In this document: positions 36,403-46,006 of the stretch, one piece after another
Layout: every line of letters starts with the position of its first letter
How positions within the stretch are numbered: the first letter of the stretch is position 1
Program-made: the position numbers and the translations under genes
Assembly: GCF_026000435.1 (NCBI RefSeq)
Contig: NZ_AP026764.1
Location: forward strand, 1,612,001-1,676,000
DNA length: 64,000 nt
Reading direction: 5' to 3'
Source: Vibrio sp. STUT-A11
Lineage (GTDB): Bacteria > Pseudomonadota > Gammaproteobacteria > Enterobacterales > Vibrionaceae
Notes under the pieces: generated by a model
Databases searched by the model: none
What the model saw: the letters and a program-made list of their open reading frames with translations, nothing else
Told to the model about the DNA's origin: nothing

Positions 36403-37392
36403 ATGTCTAACACCACTACAAACACAAGAATTCACCAGCTCTGCTTCGGTCAACCGAAAGATTCATTGACGATTGAACATGTATCTTTGGATTCGCTTGA
36501 AGAAGATAAAATCAGAGTAAAAATCGAAGCAACGAATATTAATCCAAGCGACTTGTTGTCTATTCATGGTGTAGGTCAATACAGGCATAGTCATCAGCCG
36601 CCCAGAGTACCCGGATTTGAAGCTGTTGGGCAAATCATCGACTCCAACTATGCAGAATTTATGGTAGGGCAAAATGTTGTCGTGGCTACCAGCGGTACTT
36701 GGCAGAAATATATAGATGTCTCACCAGATAACCTCTTCGTCATTCCGCCGCATCTGGACAACGGCTATGCGTGCCAGTTGTATATAAATGCGCTAACAGC
36801 GTGGGTTTTAACCACCGAAGTCGCTCAGTTGAAGAAAGAAGATGTACTGATTATCAACGCTGGTAGTTCTGCAATAGGTAAAATTTTTGCACAGCTATCT
36901 TCATCGCTAGGGTTCACTCTTATTGTCGTAACGTCGAAGCCTGAAAATTATCCATATGATTCAAACCATGTAATAGATGCAAAAGTAGACCTAGTCACTC
37001 AAATACAGCAACTTGATTTGCCTCGCCCTAATATTGCATTCGACGCTATTGGAGGCAAAGAAGGAACGGAGCTGATTCATACCATCGGCGATAATGGACG
37101 GTATATCAACTATGGAACTCTTTCTCTGGAGTTCTATGAGCCTCGCTTCTTTGAGTATGCGAAGAACCTAAACATTGACTTCAGTACATTTTTCTTACGT
37201 TACTGGGAGAATGCTGTTGGTAAAGATAGTCGGCGTGAAAAATTTTCAATGATGCTAGACCATTTCATCACCAATGGAATACAACTAGATGTAGATCGTT
37301 GTATTCCATTGGAACAAGTTCAGGATGCTATCAAGCTAATCGAGTCTAAATCTACGAACTTACATGGAAAAATCATTTTGCTACCAATGTAG
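36403..37392 (+). CDS. MDR-superfamily alcohol dehydrogenase/quinone reductase-like protein
   Basis: About 329-residue member of the medium-chain dehydrogenase family. GroES-like N-terminal part with INPSDLLSIHGVGQYR and PRVPGFEAVGQI; Rossmann part with DVLIINAGSSAIGKIFAQLS; then AFDAIGGKEGTELI. No catalytic zinc ligands are visible, so it belongs with the zinc-free quinone oxidoreductase or enoyl reductase groups that use NADPH. The start at ATG 36403 has only weak ribosome-site similarity; a TTG at 36373 is the other option. Divergent from the AraC regulator. Confidence 0.8.
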   Translation: MSNTTTNTRIHQLCFGQPKDSLTIEHVSLDSLEEDKIRVKIEATNINPSDLLSIHGVGQYRHSHQPPRVPGFEAVGQIIDSNYAEFMVGQNVVVATSGTWQKYIDVSPDNLFVIPPHLDNGYACQLYINALTAWVLTTEVAQLKKEDVLIINAGSSAIGKIFAQLSSSLGFTLIVVTSKPENYPYDSNHVIDAKVDLVTQIQQLDLPRPNIAFDAIGGKEGTELIHTIGDNGRYINYGTLSLEFYEPRFFEYAKNLNIDFSTFFLRYWENAVGKDSRREKFSMMLDHFITNGIQLDVDRCIPLEQVQDAIKLIESKSTNLHGKIILLPM

Positions 37393-37882
37393 TTAAGATA
37401 TGACCATATACGGCTAGTTATCATAAAAAAGTATCTTAAATTCTGAGGCGTGTCCCATAGTATTTACGTTAAAACACTATGGAACACTTTTCTGGGTTAG
37501 TGATTCCCTGACCACAATATACAAAACTCAAATTGCGCCTTGGTTGAGCGTGCTTACCAAAGTGTTTGTTATTCCTCAACGCAGTTAACACTTGATCTGG
37601 CGCTAAAGAAGCCAGTGCTCCGCCTTTTTGAACAAAAGGAACAAATTCAAAGTAACCTAAAAATGTCCCGTCCAAACTATGCACTGCACCAAAACAACTT
37701 CATGATTTCTGGGAATCGACTCAACATCTCTACATACAGTTCTATGTTTAATAAAGACTGTGATTTCGATCATGAGAACGATATTTATGGTCTTCAACTA
37801 TTCTTACTCATTTACTTTTCAAAACATAACATCTTTACATAGCCTATCCTTAGTAAGCAGCTTTCATATAAGGAGAAATTGC
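37393..37882. other. Gene-poor gap of 490 bases with a terminator hairpin
   Basis: A hairpin at 37450-37487 (GTGTCCCATAGT with ACTATGGAACAC, one mismatch) followed by CTTTTCT probably ends the dehydrogenase transcript. Small frames exist on both strands (for example 37469-37684 minus, 71 codons), but none has a ribosome site or a recognisable product. A decayed gene remnant is possible. The last 100 bases before 37883 are AT-rich and probably hold the alkylsulfatase promoter. Confidence 0.5.
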
Positions 37883-39838
37883 ATGCGACAACTTGGAACG
37901 TTGGGATTGGCTATGTTAGTGGCGCTAAGTGCTAACGCATCCGACCCCAAAGACGCAACTCAATCCACAATAGATGTAAACAACCAAGTCAAACAAGACT
38001 TACCGTTTAGTGATAAGAAGGACTTTGAGAACGCTCAAAAAGGCTTTATCGCCAAGCAAGATGTGGTCACAATCAAAAACGAAAAAGGCGACGTTGTTTG
38101 GGACCTTGAAGCGTATAAAAAGTACATAGGCTTAGACAAACCTTCTCCTGACACTGTTAACCCAAGCTTATGGCGTAACGCCCAATTAAACATGATTAAT
38201 GGCCTGTTTGAAGTTACCGATGGTATCTATCAGGTTCGTGGCTACGACTTATCCAACATCACATTTATTAAAGGCGATACGGGGTGGATTGTATTTGACC
38301 CGCTTATTTCACAGGAAACAGCGAAAGCAGCACTGGATTTTATCAACAGCGAATTAGGTGAAAGACCGGTTACTGGCGTTTTCTACAGCCACAGTCACCT
38401 TGACCACTTTGGCGGAGTGCGAGGTGTTGTTGATGAGAAAGACGTGATTTCAGGTAAAGTTCCTATTGTTGCCTCTCTCGGTTTTACCGAACATGCTGTG
38501 TCTGAGAACGTGATTGCGGGTAACGCAATGGGGCGTAGAGCCGTTTATATGTATGGCTCAATGCTACCAAGAAATGAAAAAGGCGGTGTCAATGGTGGTT
38601 TGGGTCAAACAACCTCTACTGGTATGGCTACGATGATTAAGCCAACTGACATCATCGAGAAAACCGGTGAAGAGCGTACCATTGATGGTGTAAAAATGGT
38701 TTTCCAATATACGCCAGGTACCGAAGCACCAACCGAAATGAACATCTGGTTCCCAGATAAAAAAGCCCTTTGGATGGCGGAAAATACCACTAATACGATG
38801 CACAATATCCTTACTCTCCGTGGAGCACAGGTTCGAGATGCGTTGAAGTGGTCAAGCTACTTACAAGAAACCATTGATATGTGGGGTGATGATGTCGAAG
38901 TGAAATTCCAAAGTCACCACTGGCCAATGTGGGGGCAGGAAGACATCGTTAAGTACTTTAAGACACAACGTGATATGTATAAATACACTCACGACCAAAC
39001 CGTTCGTTTGATGAACCAAGGCTACATTGGCTCAGAAATTTCAGAGATGATTGAGTTTCCAAACGAGATTAATAACACTTGGAGTTCAAGAGGCTATTAC
39101 GGCACCTTACGCCACAATAGTCGAGCAGTGTATCAGCGCTATATGGGTTGGTACAACGGTAACCCTTCCGATCTAAATAACCTACCACCAACAGATGCTG
39201 CGGATAAGTATGTTGAGTATATGGGAGGTGAGGAAGCTACCATCAAAAAGGCGCAAGCTGACTTTGATAAAGGTAATTATCGCTGGGTAGCCGAAGTGCT
39301 TAAACATGTTGTGTTCGCTAACCCCGAAAGTGAAAAAGGGAAAGCACTATTAGCGGATGCCTATGAACAAATGGGTTATCAAGCCGAGTCAGGTCCTTGG
39401 CGTTCGGTCTACTTACAAGGGGCTTATGAGTTGAGAAACGGGGTTCCTGATAGTGGTGGACTGACAACTGCGTCACCAGACATTATTAAAAACATGCCAC
39501 CAGAAATGCTATTCGATTATTTAGCCGTTCGAATCTTGCCAGAAAAAGCGGCTGGTAAAGCATTTGTAATGAATATGAATTTCACCGATCTCGACGAGAA
39601 ATACTCTTTGTATGTTGAAAACTCAGTCCTTAACCATACGAAGAAGCTCGCTGAAAAGCCTGACGTTTCACTGGAACTGACTAAAGCTACGTTAGATGAC
39701 GTTCAGCTTGGTAACATCACCTTAGAGAAGGCGATTGCAGACGGCTCTATCAAACTGGATGGTGACCCACAAGTATTGAAAGACTTTGTAGGAATGTTGG
39801 ATAACTTCAACTTCTGGTTCAATATCGTAACACCGTAG
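37883..39838 (+). CDS. Secreted alkylsulfatase (SdsA/BDS1/YjcS type, MBL fold)
   Basis: 651 residues. Signal peptide MRQLGTLGLAMLVALSANAS; metallo-beta-lactamase domain with the zinc motif SHSHLDHFGG and further ligands around MAENTTNTMHN and QSHHWPMWG. A middle helical dimerisation region and a C-terminal SCP-2-like domain (roughly 535-651, ending FNFWFNIVTP) follow. It cleaves primary or secondary alkyl sulfates such as SDS to alcohol and sulfate in the periplasm. The open frame reaches 37760, but the ATG at 37883 follows AAGGAGAAATTGC and begins the signal peptide. Nine bases separate it from the next gene. Confidence 0.9.
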   Translation: MRQLGTLGLAMLVALSANASDPKDATQSTIDVNNQVKQDLPFSDKKDFENAQKGFIAKQDVVTIKNEKGDVVWDLEAYKKYIGLDKPSPDTVNPSLWRNAQLNMINGLFEVTDGIYQVRGYDLSNITFIKGDTGWIVFDPLISQETAKAALDFINSELGERPVTGVFYSHSHLDHFGGVRGVVDEKDVISGKVPIVASLGFTEHAVSENVIAGNAMGRRAVYMYGSMLPRNEKGGVNGGLGQTTSTGMATMIKPTDIIEKTGEERTIDGVKMVFQYTPGTEAPTEMNIWFPDKKALWMAENTTNTMHNILTLRGAQVRDALKWSSYLQETIDMWGDDVEVKFQSHHWPMWGQEDIVKYFKTQRDMYKYTHDQTVRLMNQGYIGSEISEMIEFPNEINNTWSSRGYYGTLRHNSRAVYQRYMGWYNGNPSDLNNLPPTDAADKYVEYMGGEEATIKKAQADFDKGNYRWVAEVLKHVVFANPESEKGKALLADAYEQMGYQAESGPWRSVYLQGAYELRNGVPDSGGLTTASPDIIKNMPPEMLFDYLAVRILPEKAAGKAFVMNMNFTDLDEKYSLYVENSVLNHTKKLAEKPDVSLELTKATLDDVQLGNITLEKAIADGSIKLDGDPQVLKDFVGMLDNFNFWFNIVTP

Positions 39839-39847
39839 GGAGTAATT

Positions 39848-40309
39848 ATGACGAAGCGTGTAATAACCTGCATCGCTTCTGGTGTTATCGCATTAGCAAG
39901 CCCAACTGGTTGGGCTTGCTCTTATGATGGGTTGTTTACCAACCCATTTAGCGAGAGCTACCCCGGAGCATTGGATGTATCCATTGCCACTCAGCTAGCC
40001 GTTAGATCTCAATCCATGCTGCCTCTAGAAGTCATTGATGGTGAAGCAGGGCTACGAAGAGCAAGTTGGTGGCTAAACTTGATGACCAAAGCACACCCAG
40101 ATTTACCTAAAGGTTCTTATGTCTACGTTGTTGATCGCCAGCTGTGGTCACGCATTAGTGAGACAGACAATTCAATTGAAGTTCACGTCTCACCTCCTAC
40201 CGATAACGTCAAAGTGCTGCAAATATCCGAAGCCGCTCTGCACAATCTAATATCAAACCAGATAACGATCGATCAAGCTCGCGAGCTTGGGGTATTGAGT
40301 GAGACCTAA
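39848..40309 (+). CDS. Small exported protein of unknown function
   Basis: 153 residues. A signal sequence (about 1-23, VIALASPTGWA then CSYDG) may be cleaved before Cys24. The mature part has no motif I recognise, no further membrane segment, and a single pair of Trp's in a RRASWWLNLM stretch. It starts 9 bases after the alkylsulfatase stop and is followed by a strong terminator, so the two form one transcript. A role in alkyl sulfate handling is inferred only from this linkage. Confidence 0.75.
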   Translation: MTKRVITCIASGVIALASPTGWACSYDGLFTNPFSESYPGALDVSIATQLAVRSQSMLPLEVIDGEAGLRRASWWLNLMTKAHPDLPKGSYVYVVDRQLWSRISETDNSIEVHVSPPTDNVKVLQISEAALHNLISNQITIDQARELGVLSET

Positions 40310-40350
40310 ACACCGATAACTAATCTTTGGTGTTTGTTCAATTGAATGTG

Positions 40351-40393
40351 ATATAAAGGTTTTCCTATCTTACTGGAAAGCCTTTATATTTTT
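40351..40393 (+). terminator. Strong terminator after the alkylsulfatase operon
   Basis: ATATAAAGGTTTTCC (40351-40365) pairs with GGAAAGCCTTTATAT (about 40375-40389), then TTTT. The long stem closes the two-gene unit. Confidence 0.85.
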
Positions 40394-40395
40394 AG

Positions 40396-41001
40396 CCATC
40401 TACTTGTTCCGAGCAAGCCTAATACACCTTTTAACTCAATCTAAGAATATGATTGCTACTCTCAAACCTTTCATGTCCAATTAAAACCTTTAGCGTTTCG
40501 GTCATTCATTGCTTACATCTTATTGACTTTGAAGTATCACATAGAGTGAGCAATACAAATTTACATCCTGATTCGGATAATGTTTGGTAAGGCAAACTCG
40601 TATGAGTAACTAGTTACTGCTATTTTACTCTAGCAACGAATGGGGCACTTTCGTTCTAGAAAGTGCCAAGTGAAACGGTCCTGGACAATAATGAGTTTCG
40701 AAGAATCGAATATTAGCAATTCATGAATAATTTCAGGTATAGAAAAGACGCTTAGTAAGGAGCCCTGTCCTACTGGCGAAGACTAGAACGTCTGTTTTTA
40801 TTTATGCCGAGAATGAGCTCCTTATTAGTCGGATAGTTTATCGTTTAGACGCAAGTTTAATACTTTTATTTAAAGCACTAGCCTTACTTTTCACCCCAGT
40901 ATGACACTTTATTAATATCAAGTGGGTAAAATCTACCTGATTAATCTACACTTTCTACTTATTACAAGTCATTTTTCATAATTCCTTGGAGGGGAAACAT
41001 A
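40396..41001. other. 600-base gap with inverted repeats, no clear gene
   Basis: A perfect inverted repeat GGCACTTTC/GAAAGTGCC with 6-base loop lies at 40644-40667. AAGGAGC (about 40757) and GCTCCTT (about 40827) pair at a distance around smaller stems (GGC/GCC, AGAC/GTCT). The rest is AT-rich. Nothing codes for a recognisable protein. A small RNA or remnants of an older gene are possible. The amidohydrolase promoter should be in the last 100 bases, with ribosome site GGAGGGG before 41002. Confidence 0.4.
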
Positions 41002-42801
41002 ATGAGGCTCTCACCTGTGGCATTCGCTTTACTATCTGTCAGTTGTTCCACTTTGGCTGCAAGCCCAACAAAACCTTTTGCGGATAGAATCTATGTTGGC
41101 GGAGATATTATTACGGTCAACGACTCTGACCTTACCGCTGAGGCTCTAGCCATTAAGAATGGTCGTATTTTATCTGTCGGAAAAGAATCGGAACTGATGA
41201 AGTTACGAGATGATAAGACGGAAATTTTTGATTTAGATGGAAAAACCATGATCCCGGGCTTCATTGATGGCCATGGACATGTTTTTAACACGGGCATTCA
41301 AGCTTTATCTGCAAACTTACTTGCCGATCCTGATGGTAATGTAAATAGTATTGCGTCGCTGCAAGAAGAACTAAGATCTTGGGTGGCGAAGCCAGAAAAC
41401 GGCAAGCATGGAATCATCCTGGGGTTTGGTTATGATGACTCACAGCTAAAAGAGCAAAGGCATCCTACTCGTCAAGAACTGGATGAGGTGTCTAAAGAAC
41501 TACCGATACTGATTATACATCAGTCAGGACACTTAGCGACTTTGAACACCAAAGCATTGGAGCTCGCTGGTTTGACAGCAGAGAGTACTGATCCGAATGG
41601 GGGTAAAATTCGTCGAGAGAGTGATGGTAAAACACCGAATGGAGTGTTAGAGGAAACGGCATTCTTTGGCACGTTATTGCCGTTAATGACCAAACTCAAC
41701 GCAGAAGAAAATAAAGTCATATTTAAAGCGGGCATGGAACTGTACGCAAGCTTTGGTTACACCACGGCGCAAGAAGGCCGAGCTTCGACATCGGCCGTGA
41801 AAACCATGTATGACTTAGCTCAACAAGATAAACTGCCAATTGATGTGGCCGCATATCCGGATATTCAAGTTGCTAAAGAGGTTATTGCTCCACCGTACTA
41901 CTCAAGCGAATATTCTAATGGGTTCCGAGTTGCAGGCGCTAAGCTTAACCTCGATGGGTCGCCTCAGGGAAAAACAGCATGGCTGACAAAACCATATCTT
42001 GTTCCTCCAGTTGGTCAAGAGAAAGGGTACAAAGGTTACCCAAGTATGAGTGATGAAAAAGCAGCTGAATATATCGAGTTGGCGCAACGTAATGGATGGC
42101 AATTGTTAACCCACGTTAACGGCGATGCTGCTATTGATCAGTTGCTTGACGGTATTGAAGCAAGTGAAAAAATCCATGGTATTTCAGACCGAGGTTTTAT
42201 TGCGATACATGCTCAGACCGCTCGTAAAGATCAAGTTGAGAGGTTTAAGCAATTGGGTGTATTCCCTTCGTTTTTTCCAATGCATACCTTCTATTGGGGG
42301 GATTGGCACATGAACTCTGTTTTGGGCAAAGCTCGTGCAGAGAATATCTCTCCTACAGGATGGGCGCGAGATTTGGGAATGATCTATACCTCACATCATG
42401 ATTCACCTGTGGCTCTGCCAAACTCCATGCGCGTATATTCCGCGACAGTGAACCGTGTGAGCCGTACTGGTCATGTTTTAGGGCCGAAACAACGTGTGTC
42501 TGCATTGGACGGATTAAAATCGCAAACACTGTGGGCGGCGACTCAATACAAAGAAGAGAAAAGCAAAGGATCATTGGAAGTAGGAAAACTCGCTGACCTA
42601 GTTATTTTGTCTGAAAATCCACTAACGGCAAAACCTGAAACATTGTCTGATATCAAAGTGTTAGAAACGATCAAAGAAGGTGAAACAGTTTATTCAAGTG
42701 ATCAACAAGTCGCTTCTGGTAGTTGCGTTAATACTAAGCGATGTCAGGAAATTGCCACTGCGACAATGATTTCTGCAGGACTGTTGCACCACTCACATTG
42801 A
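41002..42801 (+). CDS. Exported amidohydrolase, YtcJ-like
   Basis: 599-residue metal-dependent hydrolase. Signal peptide MRLSPVAFALLSVSCSTLAA. The amidohydrolase barrel begins with ADRIYVGGDIITV, the metal motif PGFIDGHGH (HxH) and a later IIHQSGHLATLNTKALELAG typical of YtcJ. Further His ligands are in LLTHVNGDAAID and the C-terminal YTSHHDSPV. The substrate of YtcJ-like enzymes is generally unknown. It has a strong GGAGGGG ribosome site. It lies 700 bases after the alkylsulfatase operon with its own terminator, so it is probably an independent unit. Confidence 0.85.
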   Translation: MRLSPVAFALLSVSCSTLAASPTKPFADRIYVGGDIITVNDSDLTAEALAIKNGRILSVGKESELMKLRDDKTEIFDLDGKTMIPGFIDGHGHVFNTGIQALSANLLADPDGNVNSIASLQEELRSWVAKPENGKHGIILGFGYDDSQLKEQRHPTRQELDEVSKELPILIIHQSGHLATLNTKALELAGLTAESTDPNGGKIRRESDGKTPNGVLEETAFFGTLLPLMTKLNAEENKVIFKAGMELYASFGYTTAQEGRASTSAVKTMYDLAQQDKLPIDVAAYPDIQVAKEVIAPPYYSSEYSNGFRVAGAKLNLDGSPQGKTAWLTKPYLVPPVGQEKGYKGYPSMSDEKAAEYIELAQRNGWQLLTHVNGDAAIDQLLDGIEASEKIHGISDRGFIAIHAQTARKDQVERFKQLGVFPSFFPMHTFYWGDWHMNSVLGKARAENISPTGWARDLGMIYTSHHDSPVALPNSMRVYSATVNRVSRTGHVLGPKQRVSALDGLKSQTLWAATQYKEEKSKGSLEVGKLADLVILSENPLTAKPETLSDIKVLETIKEGETVYSSDQQVASGSCVNTKRCQEIATATMISAGLLHHSH

Positions 42802-42832
42802 TTTATTTTTTCATACATTTAGTCGTCAACAT

Positions 42833-42866
42833 AAAAATAGGAAGTCATTTGATCTTCCTATTTTTT
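42833..42866 (+). terminator. Terminator after the amidohydrolase gene
   Basis: AAAAATAGGAAG and CTTCCTATTTTT pair perfectly over a 9-base loop, ending in T's. Confidence 0.85.
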
Positions 42867-43236
42867 GCTAGCCCGCAACTAAAACTGAGGGGTATTGTTG
42901 CATATTTATTTAGAGTACTTATTGAGTCCAAACATTTATTGAGTTAACGAGAAATTCACTTCCTCGATAAATTACGGTACCTCAAAACGAACGGCACGCT
43001 ATAAGAAAGGATAACTTTTAGTATGAAAAAACTCTTCCTCGAAGTATCAAAGAGTAATTAATCTAAAACATATATTGGGGCAAAACCTTTTCAGAGAAGT
43101 CCCCCTGAACCATCCGTATCAAATGACAAAAAGTATCTTAGTCTCAGTTCGACAAAATACATCGGCCATAATTGAGAGTTTTCTGTGTATTCATAAATAG
43201 CTTTTGTTCTGGTACTCGTGACAGGTGGAGCAACAC
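42867..43236. other. Gap of 370 bases without a recognisable gene
   Basis: AT-rich spacer between the amidohydrolase terminator and the leftward Lon-like gene. The only structure seen is GGGG (43077) and CCCC (about 43101) as ends of a weak imperfect hairpin. No promoter or small gene could be supported. Confidence 0.4.
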
Positions 43237-45681
43237 TCACGGCTTGCGATCTTCGGAAGAATTTCCCGGATGAGAATTCATTGATTGCCCTCCAAACTGC
43301 TGGCGTAGCCGGTTCAATTCACTCAAACGTTCACTCACTTTGCCATTGATACTTATCGCCGGATACTGTCCATCCACCAGCTCCCCGATGGGTAAATCAG
43401 TAAGCAACGTCATAGCCTGATCAACATGCTCAATCGCCCAGATATGGAACAGATGCTCCCGCACCGCTGCGCGGACATCTTCCCGCAACATCAGGTGGGG
43501 AATATTCGCTGCGGGAATGATCACTCCATGATCTCCCTTGAGCTTGCGCGCCTGACAAATCTCGAAAAAGCCTTCAATTTTCTCGTTAATACCGCCAACC
43601 GCCTCAATCAGACCATGTTGATTGATAGCCCCGGTAATCGCCACCGCTTGTTTGAGTGGGACCTGGCCAATTGCCGATAATAAAGTGCACAATTCCGCGG
43701 CAGAAGCACTATCTCCTTCCACGCCGCCATAGGATTGCTCAAAGGCCAGTGAGGCACTTAGTGACAGCGGCTGGCTCTGGCCATAACGCTCGCCAAGAAA
43801 TCCGCTTAGAATCATCACACCTTTGGAGTGAATCGAGCCACCCAGATCCACTTCCCGCTCAATATCGAGGATCTTCCCGTCGCCCAGACGAGTGGTCGCT
43901 GTGATCCGTGACGGTAGCCCAAAAGGATGGTCACCAACCGCCACCACCGACAGCGCGTTGATCTGGCCTACCGCGAAGCCCTCGGTATCGATCGTACGGA
44001 TCCCCCGTAACACACTTTCCTGGCTACGCTCCTTGAGATAGCTCACCCGACGGCGCCGCGCCGCCACTGCTGCTTCGACTGCCTCCGCGTTGATGACTTT
44101 CTCTTCACGCTGTCTCGACCAATAATCCACATCACGCAACAAATCCATCAACGAGTTCATATGTAAGGACAGCTTTTCCTGATCGGCCATCATCCGGCTG
44201 CTGTATTCGATCACCCGCGCAACCGCTTCCCGTGACAAAGGAAGCAACTTTTCCCGGCTCTGTACCGTCTTAATCAGTCGGGCATAAAGTTTCATTGAGG
44301 CTTCATCCCGCGGGAGTTCCTCAGAAAAATCGGCCTGGACCTTAAATAATAAGCTAAATTCCGGATCATAATGTTTGAATAGATAGTACAGCAGCCGATT
44401 ACCACAAAGCACCACTTTCAAATCAAGCGGCACCACCTGCGGCTCTATCATGGTGGTGGTGGCCAGGCTCAGCATTTGTTCAAGAGATTGGGTCCGGATT
44501 TGACCGGAGCGCAATGCACGCTTAAGCGAATCCCACAGCATGGGACGATCAACCAATCGATCTGCATCCAGCACTAGGTAACCACCATTAGCACGATGAA
44601 GCGCACCAGGTTTAATCAACATAAAATTGGTATACAAAGTACCAGCATGGCTGAGGTGCTCCACCCGTCCCAGCAGATTAGACACTGTCGGGTTGTCCTC
44701 GTAAATCACGGGTACCCCGTCGAGATCACTGTTATCGACCAGCAAATTCACTTGATATTCAGTGAAATACTCCGCCACTTTCTCACTTTTATGCTCTTCT
44801 GGCAGGCTGCTAAGGATTTGTTGCAAACGATCAATACTGTCTATGAGGTCTTGTTTGAGGCTATGCAGATAATCAATCACCGACTGGTATGCACCAAACT
44901 TTTGTTCCAACTCAAGAAACAACTGGCTGATGGTGATAGCGACAGTATCTCGCTGTAACTCTTTGATTGCCTGTTGACTTTGACGATGCCAGACCGGCAT
45001 GTCCCGGGATATCTGATGCAGTTCCTGACGCAATGCCTTGAGCTCGGCATCAATCTTATCCTGCTGTGCCTCTGGCAGTTTACGGAACGCCTCCTGATTC
45101 AAGACTTCCCCGTCAAGTTCAGGCAAAAAAGTGTAACCCGTCGGGGTTTTCTTCAAGATAATATGATGCTCTTCTGCATGGGATTCAGCCGTTGCAAAAG
45201 CCCGCCGACAACGCTCCGTGTAGTCCGCCTGGATCGCTTGTATTCGGGCCTGAAGTTCCTCACTCTGCAGAGTTTCTGGAATCGCCTGAACCAGATATTC
45301 CACCAATTGTTGCACGTTCTGTCGCAGCCGTCGTCCGTCCCCAGCCCGAAGCTGCAATGTCAATGGTTGCTGCGGATGGTCGAAATTATTGACGTAACAC
45401 CAGTCATCAGCTGGTGGATAATCCTGGGAGCGGTGCATCAGCAGCTGGTCGATAAGGGTATGTTTACCTAAACCAGTAGAGCCGGTAACAAAGATGTTGT
45501 ATCCGGCATGAGGCATATCGAGCCCAAAATTCAGGGCTTCCATCGCCCGGCCCTGCCCCAGTGGTTCAGCCAGGGGTTCTAGTTCATCGGTGGTTTCAAA
45601 ATTCAACAGATCGAGATCGCAGACATGGTAAAGCTGGGCCTCAGTCAGGGATAGGCATTTTATTTTCGATTGCTTTTGCAT
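43237..45681 (-). CDS. Lon-like ATP-dependent protease (S16 family)
   Basis: About 814 residues. N-terminal AAA+ part with Walker A VTGSTGLGKHTL (about residue 70), a long coiled-coil helical insertion (about 150-300), and Walker B-like NGGYLVLDADRLVDRP. The C-terminal Lon proteolytic domain has catalytic Ser in EGDSASAAELC (about 660) and Lys in GGINEKIEGFFE (about 700). Relatives are annotated as Lon-related proteases, longer than E. coli YcbZ/LonH. The ATG at 45681 has GGAG upstream; a GTG at 45693 is less likely. Its DNA looks distinctly richer in G and C than the flanking genes, which suggests transfer. A divergent CbpA/CbpM pair follows. Confidence 0.87.
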   Translation of the reverse strand: MQKQSKIKCLSLTEAQLYHVCDLDLLNFETTDELEPLAEPLGQGRAMEALNFGLDMPHAGYNIFVTGSTGLGKHTLIDQLLMHRSQDYPPADDWCYVNNFDHPQQPLTLQLRAGDGRRLRQNVQQLVEYLVQAIPETLQSEELQARIQAIQADYTERCRRAFATAESHAEEHHIILKKTPTGYTFLPELDGEVLNQEAFRKLPEAQQDKIDAELKALRQELHQISRDMPVWHRQSQQAIKELQRDTVAITISQLFLELEQKFGAYQSVIDYLHSLKQDLIDSIDRLQQILSSLPEEHKSEKVAEYFTEYQVNLLVDNSDLDGVPVIYEDNPTVSNLLGRVEHLSHAGTLYTNFMLIKPGALHRANGGYLVLDADRLVDRPMLWDSLKRALRSGQIRTQSLEQMLSLATTTMIEPQVVPLDLKVVLCGNRLLYYLFKHYDPEFSLLFKVQADFSEELPRDEASMKLYARLIKTVQSREKLLPLSREAVARVIEYSSRMMADQEKLSLHMNSLMDLLRDVDYWSRQREEKVINAEAVEAAVAARRRRVSYLKERSQESVLRGIRTIDTEGFAVGQINALSVVAVGDHPFGLPSRITATTRLGDGKILDIEREVDLGGSIHSKGVMILSGFLGERYGQSQPLSLSASLAFEQSYGGVEGDSASAAELCTLLSAIGQVPLKQAVAITGAINQHGLIEAVGGINEKIEGFFEICQARKLKGDHGVIIPAANIPHLMLREDVRAAVREHLFHIWAIEHVDQAMTLLTDLPIGELVDGQYPAISINGKVSERLSELNRLRQQFGGQSMNSHPGNSSEDRKP

Positions 45682-46006
45682 TGATTGGATCACTCCGAAG
45701 CCTTGAATTTAATCGGGAGTTTGTATTCCAGTGTAGTACAACTGAGCAAGACAAATGCACAGCATCACCGAGGCCTGAAAAAGAATTGTGTTGCAGTGAC
45801 ACAGCTAAGCCTGGTCGCGCCTTTGATGGCAAATACCGGATACGAGACTGGAACTTATTTCTGATGCGTATTTAACAGACTTCAATAAAACGACGTGAAT
45901 ACGAAATCCATGACCTTTCCGATTGACCTGGATTACCCATATACTATGAATAAGAGTAAAGCTGGAATAAATTACCGTTAAATAACTTTGCCTATCAGTG
46001 AGTGTT
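45682..46006. other. Divergent promoter region between the Lon-like gene and cbpA
   Basis: 325 bases. Short frames on both strands have no ribosome site or recognisable product. I looked for a heat-shock promoter: CTTGAA is at 45704-45709, but no convincing CCCCAT-type partner sits at the right distance, so I do not call one. Confidence 0.4.

Noticed and set aside
37469..37684. 71-codon minus-strand frame in the gap after the dehydrogenase
   Set aside because: No ribosome site or recognisable family; its end overlaps a terminator-like hairpin. Left as part of the gap.
42957..43060. Very short frame beginning ATGAAAAAACTCTTCC at 43023
   Set aside because: Only about a dozen codons, no conserved feature and no ribosome site that decides for it.
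45700..45740. Heat-shock (sigma-32) promoter near the Lon-like gene
   Set aside because: CTTGAA is present but no convincing -10 (CCCCATnT) at 13-17 bases.
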